This document shows positions 37,497 through 46,810 of a stretch of DNA of 64,000 nucleotides, piece after piece. The first letter of the stretch is position 1. The number at the start of each line of letters is the position of its first letter. The stretch is from Gemmatimonadota bacterium (GTDB lineage Bacteria; Gemmatimonadota; Gemmatimonadetes; Longimicrobiales; Gaopeijiaceae). Made by a program: the position numbers and the translations under genes. The stretch spans positions 1 to 64,000 of the forward strand of contig JAJDXS010000058.1 in the NCBI GenBank assembly GCA_022823145.1. The letters run 5' to 3'. The notes beneath the pieces are model-generated. The model did not search any database. It saw nothing but the letters and a program-made list of their open reading frames with translations, and had not been told where the DNA came from.

Positions 37497-38669
37497 TCAC
37501 CGCCCAATCCTCAGCCGGGTCACGTAGGGCGTGCCGACTTCATCCTCGCCCGCGAAGAGGAGGTAGTCACCCCTCGCATGGGCCTTGGAGGCGTCGATCC
37601 TGACCTCTTCCGGAACCGCGACCCGTCCCAGAAAGACGCCGTCTTCGCGGAATACGTCGATGACCGTGCCCGCGTCGACCCGTGAGGTTTCCGGAGCCAC
37701 GAAGACGTGGCCGGCGCCATCCACGAAGAGCCCGACGATGACCGGTTTGTTCTCCGGCAGGGCCTGCAGGTAGTCTCTCAACAGCGCGGGGGCGCCGTAG
37801 CGTTCGAACGTGGCGCGCAGTTCGTCGCGGTCGGCTTCGTCGACAGGCGCCGGCCTGACTCTTGCCAGCGTGAACACCACGGTCGTGTCACCGGCCAGGG
37901 AACGCCTGTAGACCCGGTACTCCCCGCTGGATGCGAACCAGACGTCGTCTCTGCAGCCCAGGGCCCTCTTGAGCCGCGGTCCGAACTGGGCCGGTCGCCG
38001 CAAGCCCACCGACGGCAGATCGGCCAGCTGGAGGACGAACTCCAGGTGAGGCAGCGTGTCCAGCCTTTCCGCATCGGGTGACACCCGGACCGGATAGTAG
38101 TGGACAAGGTCGACGTCCGACGGGTCGTCGCTCCTCTCCCTGTTCGGATAGCGCACCCCCCACTCCATGTAGCTGCCGTCCGGCGCGATCGTGCAACGGT
38201 CCGTGATCATGCCCCAGGTGGCCTTGCGGACCCGCGTCCCGATCAGCGTGCCGTCGGGTCCGAAGATCGAATAGCGCGGCGCCCCCTGATCGGCCACCCA
38301 CAGTGTGTCTCCCGGTGCGATGGCGGGTCCCAGCGCTTCGCGAAACTCTCCGGCTCCCTGCCCCTGTCCGCCGAGCGTGTGCAGGAAGCCGCCCCCGGCG
38401 TCGAAGACGTGGATCTCCTGCGTCAGGCCGTCCAGGATGTAGATGTTGTCCCGGGAATCCGCGGCCACCGCGATGATGTCGCCCAGGTATCCGTCGGGCG
38501 GGCCCCAGACACGCAGATCCTCGTGGAGGGTCCATTCGGCGGTGGTCGTCCAGGCCGAGGCCAACGTGTTCTCGACGACGGTTTGCGCGCGTGCGCCCAT
38601 CGGTGCTGCGCCGGTGGCCAGGAAGGCGGCCATGGTGACTGCGCCGGGGTGTTTGGTCATCGAGAACAT
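37497..38669 (-). CDS. Exported 6-bladed beta-propeller protein (copy 4)
   Basis: A 390-residue propeller. From the start at 38669 (MFSMTKHPGAVTMAAFLATG) a signal peptide ends near AQTVVEN; the in-frame extension to 38747 is not signal-like, and 38660 is an alternative. Blades include IAVAADSRDNIYILDGLTQE and IAPGDTLWVADQGAPRYSIF, with the family loop in the variant GGQGQGAGEFREAL. Soluble, with no catalytic motif. It is divergent from the small operon starting at 38793, and the 42-bp element at 38758-38799 lies between them. Confidence 0.86.
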   Translation of the reverse strand: MFSMTKHPGAVTMAAFLATGAAPMGARAQTVVENTLASAWTTTAEWTLHEDLRVWGPPDGYLGDIIAVAADSRDNIYILDGLTQEIHVFDAGGGFLHTLGGQGQGAGEFREALGPAIAPGDTLWVADQGAPRYSIFGPDGTLIGTRVRKATWGMITDRCTIAPDGSYMEWGVRYPNRERSDDPSDVDLVHYYPVRVSPDAERLDTLPHLEFVLQLADLPSVGLRRPAQFGPRLKRALGCRDDVWFASSGEYRVYRRSLAGDTTVVFTLARVRPAPVDEADRDELRATFERYGAPALLRDYLQALPENKPVIVGLFVDGAGHVFVAPETSRVDAGTVIDVFREDGVFLGRVAVPEEVRIDASKAHARGDYLLFAGEDEVGTPYVTRLRIGR

Positions 38670-38757
38670 CCTGTGGCGTGGAATCGTTCGATCAGCCCTG
38701 TGACACGGCGAGGGGTGGAACGGTTGCGCGGCGCGCGAGAGCGTCAATACCGTCGGA

Positions 38758-38799
38758 ATTGTCTACTTTGGTTTACATTCTGGCAACCGCAGGTGACAT
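38758..38799. promoter_or_regulatory. 42-bp element: two tandem 21-bp dyads, copy 3
   Basis: Units 38758-38778 (starts ATTGTCTACT, ends TTTACAT) and 38779-38799 (starts TCTGGCAACC, ends GTGACAT). It is the most diverged of the five copies but keeps TG at positions 3-4 and ACA at 18-20 in both units. It lies between a minus-strand propeller gene and a plus-strand small operon. Confidence 0.5.
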
Positions 38800-38879
38800 T
38801 CCCCATCACCAAGGCGCAGATCGACGAAGCCGTACGACGGATTATCCGCGACCGCGTGCCGGCGAAGAGAAACAGATGA
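38793..38879 (+). CDS. Possible 28-residue leader or remnant ORF
   Basis: A GTG-initiated frame reading VTFPITKAQIDEAVRRIIRD then VPAKRNR. It is helix-like and basic, and its stop overlaps the start of the following gene (ATGA), as in coupled operons. The GTG lies inside the second half of the 42-bp element, so either the real start differs or this is the surviving end of a longer gene. Family not recognised. Confidence 0.3.
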   Translation: MTFPITKAQIDEAVRRIIRDRVPAKRNR

Positions 38880-39781
38880 ATCCACCGACTCCGGGAATCC
38901 GCTTCACAACCATCCCATCGGGCCAATCTGCCGACCTTGTCGACTCCCTACGCTGGTACGTCGCGAGCCGCCTCGTCATCGAGGGTGGATTCGACCCCGA
39001 CTGGGTACGGCCACGTCCGCCGATTACCGTGAACCGAAACCGGCATGGATCGCTCCTCTCGCATGATCCAGATGCCGCCAAGTCGGGTCGACGGGCGCTC
39101 CTGGGCGCACTGAGGGCCGCAACACCGGACGTGAGCGTCACGATTCCCGCCATCGGGCCCGTGCTCGCATTGTCATTGGAGGGAATGGAGGGTGGAGAGG
39201 TCACGCACGGTCGAGTCCCCGAAATGACCGGCGGGCTGGAGCGTATCGCCGGATCCTGCGTGAATCTGCACATGGTCTACCCGGCGCTCGTGTACGGCTG
39301 CTGGCACGTGATCGCCGCAGCTGGGACCCAGGACCTTGTTCCATCCGCGCTGTCCGACCCGGACGCCGGCCCCGGCGATCACGGCGATCATTCCCTGCGG
39401 AACCGCGCACGTGCGGCGACGATCCGGCGCTACCACGACGCCCTGGTCCGCCTCTCGGAGCGTGAAGACATCCGCGACGACCCGTCCCGCTACGAAGCCT
39501 GCGCCTTGACACTGGTCGAGCACGGTGCCGGGCACCACGAAGGCACCCTTAATGCTGACTACCCGCCACCCGGGTCGCTACTCGACTACAACCGCATGTT
39601 CGAGCGGATGTACGCGGTCTACGACCACCGCTTCGTGAACAGCACGACGGCCTTGCGGCGGACGACCGAACGCAGGGTTTGGCATCGCGACTCACCGTTG
39701 TTGGCGGAGGCTGGTGTGGATTGGGGGGTAACTTTCGCCCGTCGCTGCGCGGCTGGGCCGCGTGACAGAAAGCGGCATTGA
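38876..39781 (+). CDS. Hypothetical protein, possible nuclease of unknown family
   Basis: A 301-residue soluble protein that I do not recognise. Central conserved-looking segments are PAIGPVLALSLEGMEGG, EMTGGLERIAGSCVNLHMVY and PALVYGCWHVIAAAGTQD; the second half is charged, with many Arg, His and Asp. The Glu/Asp distribution (EGMEGGE followed by E-x-T-G-G) is compatible with a restriction-type nuclease, but that is only an impression. The ATG overlaps the stop of a 28-residue ORF. It lies upstream of the AlbA_2-type gene on the same strand, in a stretch with several nuclease-like genes. Confidence 0.6.
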   Translation: MNPPTPGIRFTTIPSGQSADLVDSLRWYVASRLVIEGGFDPDWVRPRPPITVNRNRHGSLLSHDPDAAKSGRRALLGALRAATPDVSVTIPAIGPVLALSLEGMEGGEVTHGRVPEMTGGLERIAGSCVNLHMVYPALVYGCWHVIAAAGTQDLVPSALSDPDAGPGDHGDHSLRNRARAATIRRYHDALVRLSEREDIRDDPSRYEACALTLVEHGAGHHEGTLNADYPPPGSLLDYNRMFERMYAVYDHRFVNSTTALRRTTERRVWHRDSPLLAEAGVDWGVTFARRCAAGPRDRKRH

Positions 39782-39914
39782 TGAGGTTCGGACCCGGATG
39801 CCGTAGCTTGGTTTGGTGAACCGGGGACGCCCGACAGGAGCTGGTCCGGCACATGATCTGGACCATCGGTTGTGGTCCCAGCACCGTCGAAGCCACCAAC
39901 AGGGAGCGAGCGCC

Positions 39915-41144
39915 GTGTCAGCGCACCTTACAGACGCCGAGATCCCAAGAGCACTCCGTCAGGGGGAGGGGCAGTTCCGCGAGTTCAAGTCGGCTTGGGA
40001 CAGGGGTGCGGACCCACCCCGGAAGCTGAATTGGAAGAGGCTGCGGGACAAGATCGCCGATGCGGTTGCGGCCTTCGCCAACACGGACGGGGGTCTCCTC
40101 TTCGTGGGAGTGGAGGACGACGGCCGCCCGAGCGGGCACGGCTACTCCGACGAGGCGGTGGAGGAACTGTGCGCGGTGCCCGACAGTCGGCTCCGGCCGA
40201 CGGTCCGCTGTAGAACCTCCCGCGTCGAGATCGATGGCAACGAGATTCTGGTCTTCGAGGTGCCGCAGTCCGCAGAAGCCATCATGGTGGTTGCCGACGG
40301 TTTTCCGTTCCGGGTCGGCGCCCGGATTCAGCGGGAGCCGCAGGAGATGATCAACCAACGGAAACAGGCGTTGCGGGTGGTGGGGTACGAGCAGCGGTTC
40401 CGGGCAGAGGCCACACTTGACGCCCTCGACCTGGAGCTGGCACACCGGTTCCTCGACCGTACACCGGTGGGCGCGAGGCCCGCCACGGAGGCGCTGGAAT
40501 ACTACGGCTTGATCGAGAGACACATCGACCGTTGGATGATCACCAACGCCGCACTCCTCCTCTTCGCTCGCCGGCCCGCGCTCAAGTGGCACCCGAGGGC
40601 CGGAGTCAGGGTCTTCAAGGTCGCGGGGCGGCAGCGGCTTCACGGACGGAAGCGCAACGTGACCCAGGTCGGGCGCGCCGATCCTCCCTTGGCGATCGCC
40701 CTGGAGGAGAGCATGGCTTTCGCCGGGGCTCAGGTGCGCCAAAGTGAACAGCTGAACGGGCTCTACTTCGAGGGGGTGCCGGAGTATCCGGAGTTCGCGT
40801 GGAAGGAGGCGCTGGTCAACGCGATCGCCCATCGCGATTACGAGGTGACAAGCCGGGAGACCGAAGTCTGGTTCTACGACGACCGGGTCGAGATTTCCAA
40901 TCCGGGAGACCTGATCGCCCCCGTGACACTGGAGCGCCTCCGGGAGGGTGGCCCCGCCCATGGAACCCGGAATCCGATGCTCGTCAGGGTGCTGGCCGAC
41001 ATCGGTGCAATGCGGGATGAGGGCGAAGGCATCGCTCGCATTTTCGACGAGATGGCCGATCGTCAGCTGCCGGGGCCGGACATCGCGTGCGATGGTGGTC
41101 TGTTCACCATCAAGCTCTTTGGCGGGGGGGACCGATTCGCATAG
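39915..41144 (+). CDS. AlbA_2/Schlafen-like ATP-binding protein
   Basis: A 409-residue protein from the GTG at 39915, preceded by AGGGAG 8 bases upstream. The N-terminal AlbA_2 (Schlafen-core-like) domain covers about 1-130: EGQFREFKSAWDRG, AVAAFANTDGGLLFVGVEDDG and the FRVGARIQREP end. The C-terminal half has a divergent GHKL-type ATPase segment, FAWKEALVNAIAHRDYEVTS, followed by VEISNPGDLIAPVTLERL and RNPMLVRVLADIGAMRDEGEGI, as in the HATPase_c_4/RecG-C family. Such proteins are common near mobile genes and are annotated as transcriptional regulators or ATP-dependent DNA-binding proteins. The next gene is convergent and starts only 7 bp beyond the stop. Confidence 0.88.
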   Translation: MSAHLTDAEIPRALRQGEGQFREFKSAWDRGADPPRKLNWKRLRDKIADAVAAFANTDGGLLFVGVEDDGRPSGHGYSDEAVEELCAVPDSRLRPTVRCRTSRVEIDGNEILVFEVPQSAEAIMVVADGFPFRVGARIQREPQEMINQRKQALRVVGYEQRFRAEATLDALDLELAHRFLDRTPVGARPATEALEYYGLIERHIDRWMITNAALLLFARRPALKWHPRAGVRVFKVAGRQRLHGRKRNVTQVGRADPPLAIALEESMAFAGAQVRQSEQLNGLYFEGVPEYPEFAWKEALVNAIAHRDYEVTSRETEVWFYDDRVEISNPGDLIAPVTLERLREGGPAHGTRNPMLVRVLADIGAMRDEGEGIARIFDEMADRQLPGPDIACDGGLFTIKLFGGGDRFA

Positions 41145-41150
41145 GTCCCG

Positions 41151-43085
41151 CTACCAGGGGCCACCAGCCCGCTCCCTCAGCAACGCCATCATGCGCTCGC
41201 CGAGTTCCCTGAACCTTTCTCGCAGCCGCCGATTACGGCGGAGGACATGGCGCATACCCTTTGCCAGGAGATAGTTCTTCATGGTACCGTCGCGGTACGT
41301 TCCGTTCTCGATTCGTTCCAGAAGCAGGTCGGCAAGGCTGCCGCCCTCCGCCATATACTCTTCCAGCTGCTCGAGTTCCGACACTGCAAGCACCTGTAGA
41401 GGGCGCGCCTTGGCGTGGCTCAGCGCATTCCGTTCCGCGAGGACCTCTTCGATGGTCTGATGGAAGAATGGCTCGACCGGGATCATGTCCAAGGTGACCA
41501 CCACCGGCAGGTAACGGGTCACGGTACCAGGCCGGACCCATTCTCCCAGCGATCCGTTTTCAATGGCCAGAATCGTGTCGTCGAACTGGTCCGCCGCCTT
41601 GCCGAAAACGTGGGCAACCTTGCTCCGCAGCATGTCTAGGTTCCCCTCGGCCCGGACTCCGTAGGGGAGAAGCGTGGCCTTGCATTCGAGTAGCAGAACC
41701 GTGTCCCCATAGAGAACGGCGCCGTCACAGGCCTTCATGTCCGAAGGGACGCTCTGCCGAAGTGACTCCTCGTCCACGTAGCGACGGACCTCGTCTGGAA
41801 AGACACGTCGGAACAGGGCCGCAACGTAGTTCTCGAACACACGGCCGGCGTAGTTGAAATACTCAAGGCGCCGGGCGTCGTCGTTGCGCTCGCTGGGCTG
41901 GAGAAAAGCATGGTGGAGCCCGGTGGTTAGCTTCCAGCGGAGGAGCCGGACGGAAGGGCAGTATAAGCGTCCCTCAAGGCTGACAAGGGGCGAGCGGTCC
42001 AGTGGCTGAATGTCATAGGGCCGCAAAGAGCCCGGTCCGCATCCACGTTCGAGCAGTGTCTCCCTCGCTTCTCCCGCGTCCACTACGAACAGGCTGGTCA
42101 ACGCGTTGATCTCATCATGAGAGATGTTGAGTGCTTGCACGTAGGCTTCGAGGCTGAGCGGGCCGGGTGGTTGATCGGACTTCGGGTCAACAGTCCGCCA
42201 GTTCGCAAGCAGGGCAAGCCCCATTCCCCAGGCGAACTCGGGATCAAGTCCCGTGATCTCTCGGAAACGCGTCCGAAGGTCGACGGCACCGATTTGGTCG
42301 GCGGGCCCATGTTCCGGCAGGTAAAGGTCGTGCGTTCGGGCAAGTGAACATGCGAAGTCGTCCGAGGAGTTGAAGGTGCCGTTCATCACGATGAATCTGA
42401 GCCAAGCATCCCGTTTGGCGGGTGACCGGAAGTCGGGTTCGCCTGCCAAGTCCTCTTCCCGGTCGATCAGATCAGCGGCCATGATCAGCGCCTCACCGAT
42501 CGGTTCAAAAGTACCGCCGGACCTCTCCGTCACGTGCGGGCAGACCAGCAGTGCGATCTTTGCGATTGCGACCACTTGCTGCTCACTGAAGAACCACACC
42601 AAGTCGGTTACCCCCTCGAGCTTCAACCGATCCCAGTAATCCTGGAAGGCCCGCCCGACCCTGTCGGGGTTCCGAAACAGTGCCTGGATGACCCGGCGCT
42701 GCCCGTTCAGCGGCTCGTAGGAGTTGAGCACGGCGCTGACCCCGCCCAGCACGAGCAACACCTGCCCAAGGCCGAACCCCGACAGACGGTGTGCCACGTC
42801 CTCCCAGGAAGGCTCCACGCCATAGATGTCGCGCCATGTGCCACGGACCTGAAACCACTCCCTTCCGGAGGGCTGGCCCGGGCCCGCAAGGCGATCGGGC
42901 AGATAGAGACCTGTCTCGGTGGAGCGCGTGAATCCACGTGCAACGCCCCAGTCGGGAACGCCCCAGTCGGGGCCGGAATCTCTGCTTGTCTTCTGTCGTC
43001 TCATGCGTCCCGCATGGTTGCCAGCCACATGGGGGCTGTAGCCCTTGTTCCTGTCTCTACCATCCGAAAAATAGTATGATCCCAT
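41151..43085 (-). CDS. PD-(D/E)xK-type nuclease protein
   Basis: A large protein of about 644 residues (start uncertain: 43085 MGSYYF or 43004 MRRQKT; the open frame to 43286 would overlap the divergent gene). The N-terminal two thirds are helical and unrecognised. The C-terminal third has a restriction-endonuclease fold signature: FENYVAALFRR, then SDMKACDGAVLYGDTVLLLECKAT, giving the E-x(n)-D-x(n)-ExK arrangement. A short duplication, PDWGVPDWGV, occurs near the N-terminus and corresponds to a tandem repeat in the DNA (42950-42976). It is divergent from the pPIWI-nuclease-like gene, with overlapping upstream regions, so the two may be co-regulated parts of one defence-type unit. Confidence 0.7.
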   Translation of the reverse strand: MGSYYFSDGRDRNKGYSPHVAGNHAGRMRRQKTSRDSGPDWGVPDWGVARGFTRSTETGLYLPDRLAGPGQPSGREWFQVRGTWRDIYGVEPSWEDVAHRLSGFGLGQVLLVLGGVSAVLNSYEPLNGQRRVIQALFRNPDRVGRAFQDYWDRLKLEGVTDLVWFFSEQQVVAIAKIALLVCPHVTERSGGTFEPIGEALIMAADLIDREEDLAGEPDFRSPAKRDAWLRFIVMNGTFNSSDDFACSLARTHDLYLPEHGPADQIGAVDLRTRFREITGLDPEFAWGMGLALLANWRTVDPKSDQPPGPLSLEAYVQALNISHDEINALTSLFVVDAGEARETLLERGCGPGSLRPYDIQPLDRSPLVSLEGRLYCPSVRLLRWKLTTGLHHAFLQPSERNDDARRLEYFNYAGRVFENYVAALFRRVFPDEVRRYVDEESLRQSVPSDMKACDGAVLYGDTVLLLECKATLLPYGVRAEGNLDMLRSKVAHVFGKAADQFDDTILAIENGSLGEWVRPGTVTRYLPVVVTLDMIPVEPFFHQTIEEVLAERNALSHAKARPLQVLAVSELEQLEEYMAEGGSLADLLLERIENGTYRDGTMKNYLLAKGMRHVLRRNRRLRERFRELGERMMALLRERAGGPW

Positions 43086-43261
43086 GCCAGTGACCGGACC
43101 GGGCTCTTGCAGATTACTGCTGGTCACAGCGTTCAGAGCGCTACGTTCTTCGTGATCCAGGTATTCCCCGCTGCATGCTGCTAGATTGCGCGACTTGCTG
43201 CTGGTAGAACGCGCCGAGTGGCTGCCGAAAACAGCTCTCAAACGTACGAGATTGACCAGGT

Positions 43262-44284
43262 ATGAACCGATATGACGACATCGCACGAGGTTTGGAACAG
43301 GCGCGGGAATTCTCCAGATCCTTGCGCTTGCTTGACTCGAAAGAAGTAGCCCGGCAATTGGAGGCCATCAGCAGCAGCTGGCAGCGCATGACCGACTACG
43401 CTACAGCTTCATCCGGCCTGATCGACCGTATCCATGCGCATTCCGCAGGGAGCGCTAGCGCTATGCGGGACCGACTCGCTCAGCTGCAGATTCCAGAGTC
43501 GATGTTGAGGGCGATGGCCAGTAGGTTGACCGTCGCCGCACGCCTGTATGAAGAGATCGATTTCCAGTTGATGGGAGAGTCTGTCGGGTTGGCTCGAGTC
43601 GAGCTCCAGAATCTCCAAACGTCTTTCCGTCGCATGACGGCTGGGTACGCGAAGATCGCCGAGTCGGTGACAAGCCCTTCCGACATCGCACACCTGCCTA
43701 GCTTCGCGTTGCCCGACGCTACACGGGAGCTATTCGTGACGGGGCACGCTGCGAAGGTGCTCCGCATCTCCGAGAAGGCGGAACCAGAGCAGGATCCGTC
43801 AGAGCTTCAGTTGGTTGCTGAAATCGAAGACGAGACTTCCGAGTGTATTGCACTTCTAGAAGCTGTCGATCCCGGTCTGGCGAGGCCGTACTTGGGTGCT
43901 CGCCATGCCTTGCGTGGGGCAAACCCCGATCGGGGGCGTCACGTTCTCGCATCCCTCCGCGAGCTATGGAATCATCTGCTTCGGCGCATCGCTCCCGACG
44001 AAGAGGTCCTGGAATGGGTTCTCAAAGAGGACGACGAGCTTCTCCACAACGGGAAGCCAACTAGGAGAGCCCGCATTCTCTTCGTCTGCCGGGACCTGAA
44101 CCACGGGCCGCTGTCCGAATTCGTCGCTCAAGATGCTCAGGCCTTGGTAGCACTCTTCAACCTGCTGAACCGCATGCATCAGCTTGAGCCGAGTGCGTCG
44201 GACGCTCAGTTGCGGGCAGTGCTGCTCCGGACGGATTCGTGGCTCACATACATCCTTCAGATCTGGAACGAAACGCAGGGGTGA
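43262..44284 (+). CDS. Protein resembling pPIWI-associated nuclease (pP_pnuc) families
   Basis: A 340-residue protein. Residues 1-140 are helical and probably form coiled coils (LEQAREFSRSLRLLDSKEVA and on). The C-terminal half holds ARPYLGARHALRGANPDRG, HVLASLRELWNHLLRRIAPD, EEVLEWVLKEDD and NGKPTRRARILFVCRDL. From memory this combination (NPDxxRH, SLREL, LAPD..W, GrPTRRARxxxxCR) matches Pfam's predicted pPIWI-associating nuclease groups, described from conflict-system loci; I cannot check it here. It is divergent from the PD-(D/E)xK gene. No PIWI-like gene is in the window. Confidence 0.6.
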   Translation: MNRYDDIARGLEQAREFSRSLRLLDSKEVARQLEAISSSWQRMTDYATASSGLIDRIHAHSAGSASAMRDRLAQLQIPESMLRAMASRLTVAARLYEEIDFQLMGESVGLARVELQNLQTSFRRMTAGYAKIAESVTSPSDIAHLPSFALPDATRELFVTGHAAKVLRISEKAEPEQDPSELQLVAEIEDETSECIALLEAVDPGLARPYLGARHALRGANPDRGRHVLASLRELWNHLLRRIAPDEEVLEWVLKEDDELLHNGKPTRRARILFVCRDLNHGPLSEFVAQDAQALVALFNLLNRMHQLEPSASDAQLRAVLLRTDSWLTYILQIWNETQG

Positions 44285-44314
44285 GTTGCCTTCACGGGCT
44301 TGCGTGCCCCCCCC

Positions 44315-46744
44315 TCAACTCACCGGCCTCCCCCGCGGCCTGAGCACAAACAGCCCCTCGCCCCAGCTCGACACCACCACCACCCCGCTCTCAAAGAACG
44401 GGTAGTTGCTCCACGCCCCCCCGAACGCCGGCAACCCCGCATCATCCGGCACCGTATCAAAGAACCCGATCTCCACAGGATTCTCGACATCGCTGATGTC
44501 CAGGACCCTCAATCCACTCATCAGATTCGCCTGGTAGAGACGGTTGCCACGGATGTACTGGTTGTGGTCGATGGTTCCCGTTTCGGCGAAGTGCTCCTTG
44601 AGCAGCAGGGGGTCGTCCAGGTCGGCCACGTCCCAGATGAGTGTGCGGGTGCGGTCGACGCCGCCCTGCGCCTCGTCGGCTTCGTCGCCCATGAAGAAAT
44701 GGCGCTGGTCCTCGGTCAGCCAGCCCTGGTGCGCGTAGGCGACGTTGGGGTACTCGCCGCGGGCGATGGCGACAGGGTTGTCGCGGTCGGTCACGTCGGC
44801 GATGCTGAGCGCGGTCTCGTTGGCGCCGAAGCAGATCTCGCGGCCCTGGTAGTCCTCGTCGGGGCCCCGGTAGATGACGCACTGGGCGTCGTGGGAGTAG
44901 CCGGTGCGCTGGCGTCCGGTAGTGGCGTCGGAGAAGCAGCCCAGGAAGACGGGCTCGGCGGGCGTGCGCACGTCGATCATGTGCAGGCCGCCGCCGCAGG
45001 TCTGGCCGCCCATGCTGCTGCCGACCGCGTAGGCCATCCCCGTCTCCTCGTTGATGACGATGTTGTGGGCGCTGGCGATGCCGTCGTAGCGCGCGGTCTC
45101 GGCGAAGGTTACCGGCGGGCCCGTGGCGTCCCGAAGTTGCGTGAGGTCGAAGATCTGCACGCCGTGCGCCCCGGCGCCGTCCGCCACGATGAACGCGTGG
45201 TCCGCATACACCTTGATGTCGCGCCACAGGTTCTCGGTGGCCCCCTCGGTCAGCGGCAGCTCGCCGGCGTACCGCGGGTTCGCGGCGTCGCTGACGTCGA
45301 CGAAGGCCGTGGCGTCCGAGCGCCCCACCAGCGCCCAGTCCCGGCCGGTCACGGGATCCGTCCAGCCCCAGATGTCGTTGAGGATCGTGCCCGGATCGGC
45401 TCCCAGCGACGCCAGCGGCACAAACGCGACCAGATCGACCTGCGAGCAGTCGAAGGGCCCGGTGGCGCCATCGGTGCAGGGGGCCTCCTCGCCCGTCACT
45501 GCAGTGAGTGTTCGAGTGGATTCTCTGAGGGTTGAGCCCTCGGCCCAGCCACCGTCCCCGCGCTCGAACACGACGGCCGCACCCAGCCGCATGTCAGCGT
45601 TCGAGGCGGCCACGACGGCAACATCCTCACGCAGGGCGACATGCGAGCCAAACAGAGCGCCGCGGGAGAATCCGGGCGCCGGGATGGTGGATTGGGGATC
45701 GAGGGTGATGGTGCCCGGCCCGCCTGCCTCCGCAACCCGGTAGACCTGCGCGCCGCCCGCCCCCTGGCTCACCCCGCTCGCGCCCACCCACGCGCTGCGG
45801 CCGTCGAAGGCCACCGCCGAACCGTAGCCTGCCGGGCCTAACTCGGGGAAGGAGAGGCGAGCCGACTGCTGCCACTCACCATCGCCGTTCCGGGTGAAGA
45901 GGACCGCTGCGCCCGCTCCTTCGTCCGCGCCGGGTGCCCCGACCAGCACGGAAGTGCCCGAGGCGGCGAGGCTCGTACCGAAGGCGTCGCCGCCGCGGCC
46001 GTCGGGGAGCGCCAGGATCGTGGTGGGAGAAGGGCCGGTGGCCGGAAAGCCGGCGTCGAAGGCGTAGGCCGCCCCGCGGTCGCCGCGCGTCCCGGGCGCG
46101 CCAACGTAGACGAGGTCGCCCGTCAACGAGAGCGCTGCGCCGAAACGGTCGATGGCGGAGACGACGGGGGATGCGAGGAGAGTGGCGGCTCCGCCGGCCG
46201 GGGAAAACCGCAGGATCGCTCCAGGGCCCACCTCCGATGGCGCCCCGAGATAGACGGCGTCACCCGACAGTGCGACGGAGGCTCCCGCGCCCCGGATCTC
46301 CCGATCGGCTGGAGGCACGAACTCGGCCGTCTGCGTCCACTCGCCATCGTTGCCGCGCTCGAAGATGTAGGCTCCACCGATGCCATCGGCCCGCCCCGGC
46401 GATCCCACCAGCAGCCGGTCGCCGTCAACCGCCAGCGCCGCCCCGAACTCGTCGCCGATCTCGACATCGTCGCCGGTGATGATGTAGGCGAAATCCCACC
46501 CGTCATCGGCGCGCTCGAAGACGTAGATTCTGCCGGGCGAAGGATAGATCGCACCCGCTACGCCGCCACCCGTGCGCCCCACGAAAATCTCGTCCTCGCC
46601 GATGGCGATCGCGGCACCGAAGCCGGCAGCGGCCCAGAGGGATTCGAGGCCGGGCGAACGGGATTGGGCGCTGAGAGGCGGGTGTAACAGGAGTCCGAAC
46701 ACCAGCGACACGCTGGCGACGATTGCCTTGGCACGGAACTTCAT
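44315..46744 (-). CDS. Choice-of-anchor-B protein with FG-GAP repeats
   Basis: An 809-residue exported protein with a signal peptide ending PPLSAQS near 27. Residues 30-390 carry seven FG-GAP/integrin-alpha-like repeats, each with DxFGxxLAxxGDxxxVGAPG and a following AAYVFxR strand. Residues 400-800 form the LVIVD-type propeller of the choice-of-anchor-B family: DIWGWTDPVTGRDWALVGRS, AHNIVINEETGMAYAVGSS, GYSHDAQCVIYRGPDEDYQG, ANETALSIADVTDRDNPVAI and DHNQYIRGNRLYQANLMSGL. The family is secreted; its function is unknown, possibly calcium-dependent adhesion. It is preceded by the 42-bp element at 46811-46852, 66 bp before the start. Confidence 0.88.
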   Translation of the reverse strand: MKFRAKAIVASVSLVFGLLLHPPLSAQSRSPGLESLWAAAGFGAAIAIGEDEIFVGRTGGGVAGAIYPSPGRIYVFERADDGWDFAYIITGDDVEIGDEFGAALAVDGDRLLVGSPGRADGIGGAYIFERGNDGEWTQTAEFVPPADREIRGAGASVALSGDAVYLGAPSEVGPGAILRFSPAGGAATLLASPVVSAIDRFGAALSLTGDLVYVGAPGTRGDRGAAYAFDAGFPATGPSPTTILALPDGRGGDAFGTSLAASGTSVLVGAPGADEGAGAAVLFTRNGDGEWQQSARLSFPELGPAGYGSAVAFDGRSAWVGASGVSQGAGGAQVYRVAEAGGPGTITLDPQSTIPAPGFSRGALFGSHVALREDVAVVAASNADMRLGAAVVFERGDGGWAEGSTLRESTRTLTAVTGEEAPCTDGATGPFDCSQVDLVAFVPLASLGADPGTILNDIWGWTDPVTGRDWALVGRSDATAFVDVSDAANPRYAGELPLTEGATENLWRDIKVYADHAFIVADGAGAHGVQIFDLTQLRDATGPPVTFAETARYDGIASAHNIVINEETGMAYAVGSSMGGQTCGGGLHMIDVRTPAEPVFLGCFSDATTGRQRTGYSHDAQCVIYRGPDEDYQGREICFGANETALSIADVTDRDNPVAIARGEYPNVAYAHQGWLTEDQRHFFMGDEADEAQGGVDRTRTLIWDVADLDDPLLLKEHFAETGTIDHNQYIRGNRLYQANLMSGLRVLDISDVENPVEIGFFDTVPDDAGLPAFGGAWSNYPFFESGVVVVSSWGEGLFVLRPRGRPVS

Positions 46745-46810
46745 GGTTGTCCTCCTCCTTCGAGATCGTGTCTGTAGTCACCAAGATCCGTCCTCCGGGG
46801 CGTATGGCGC

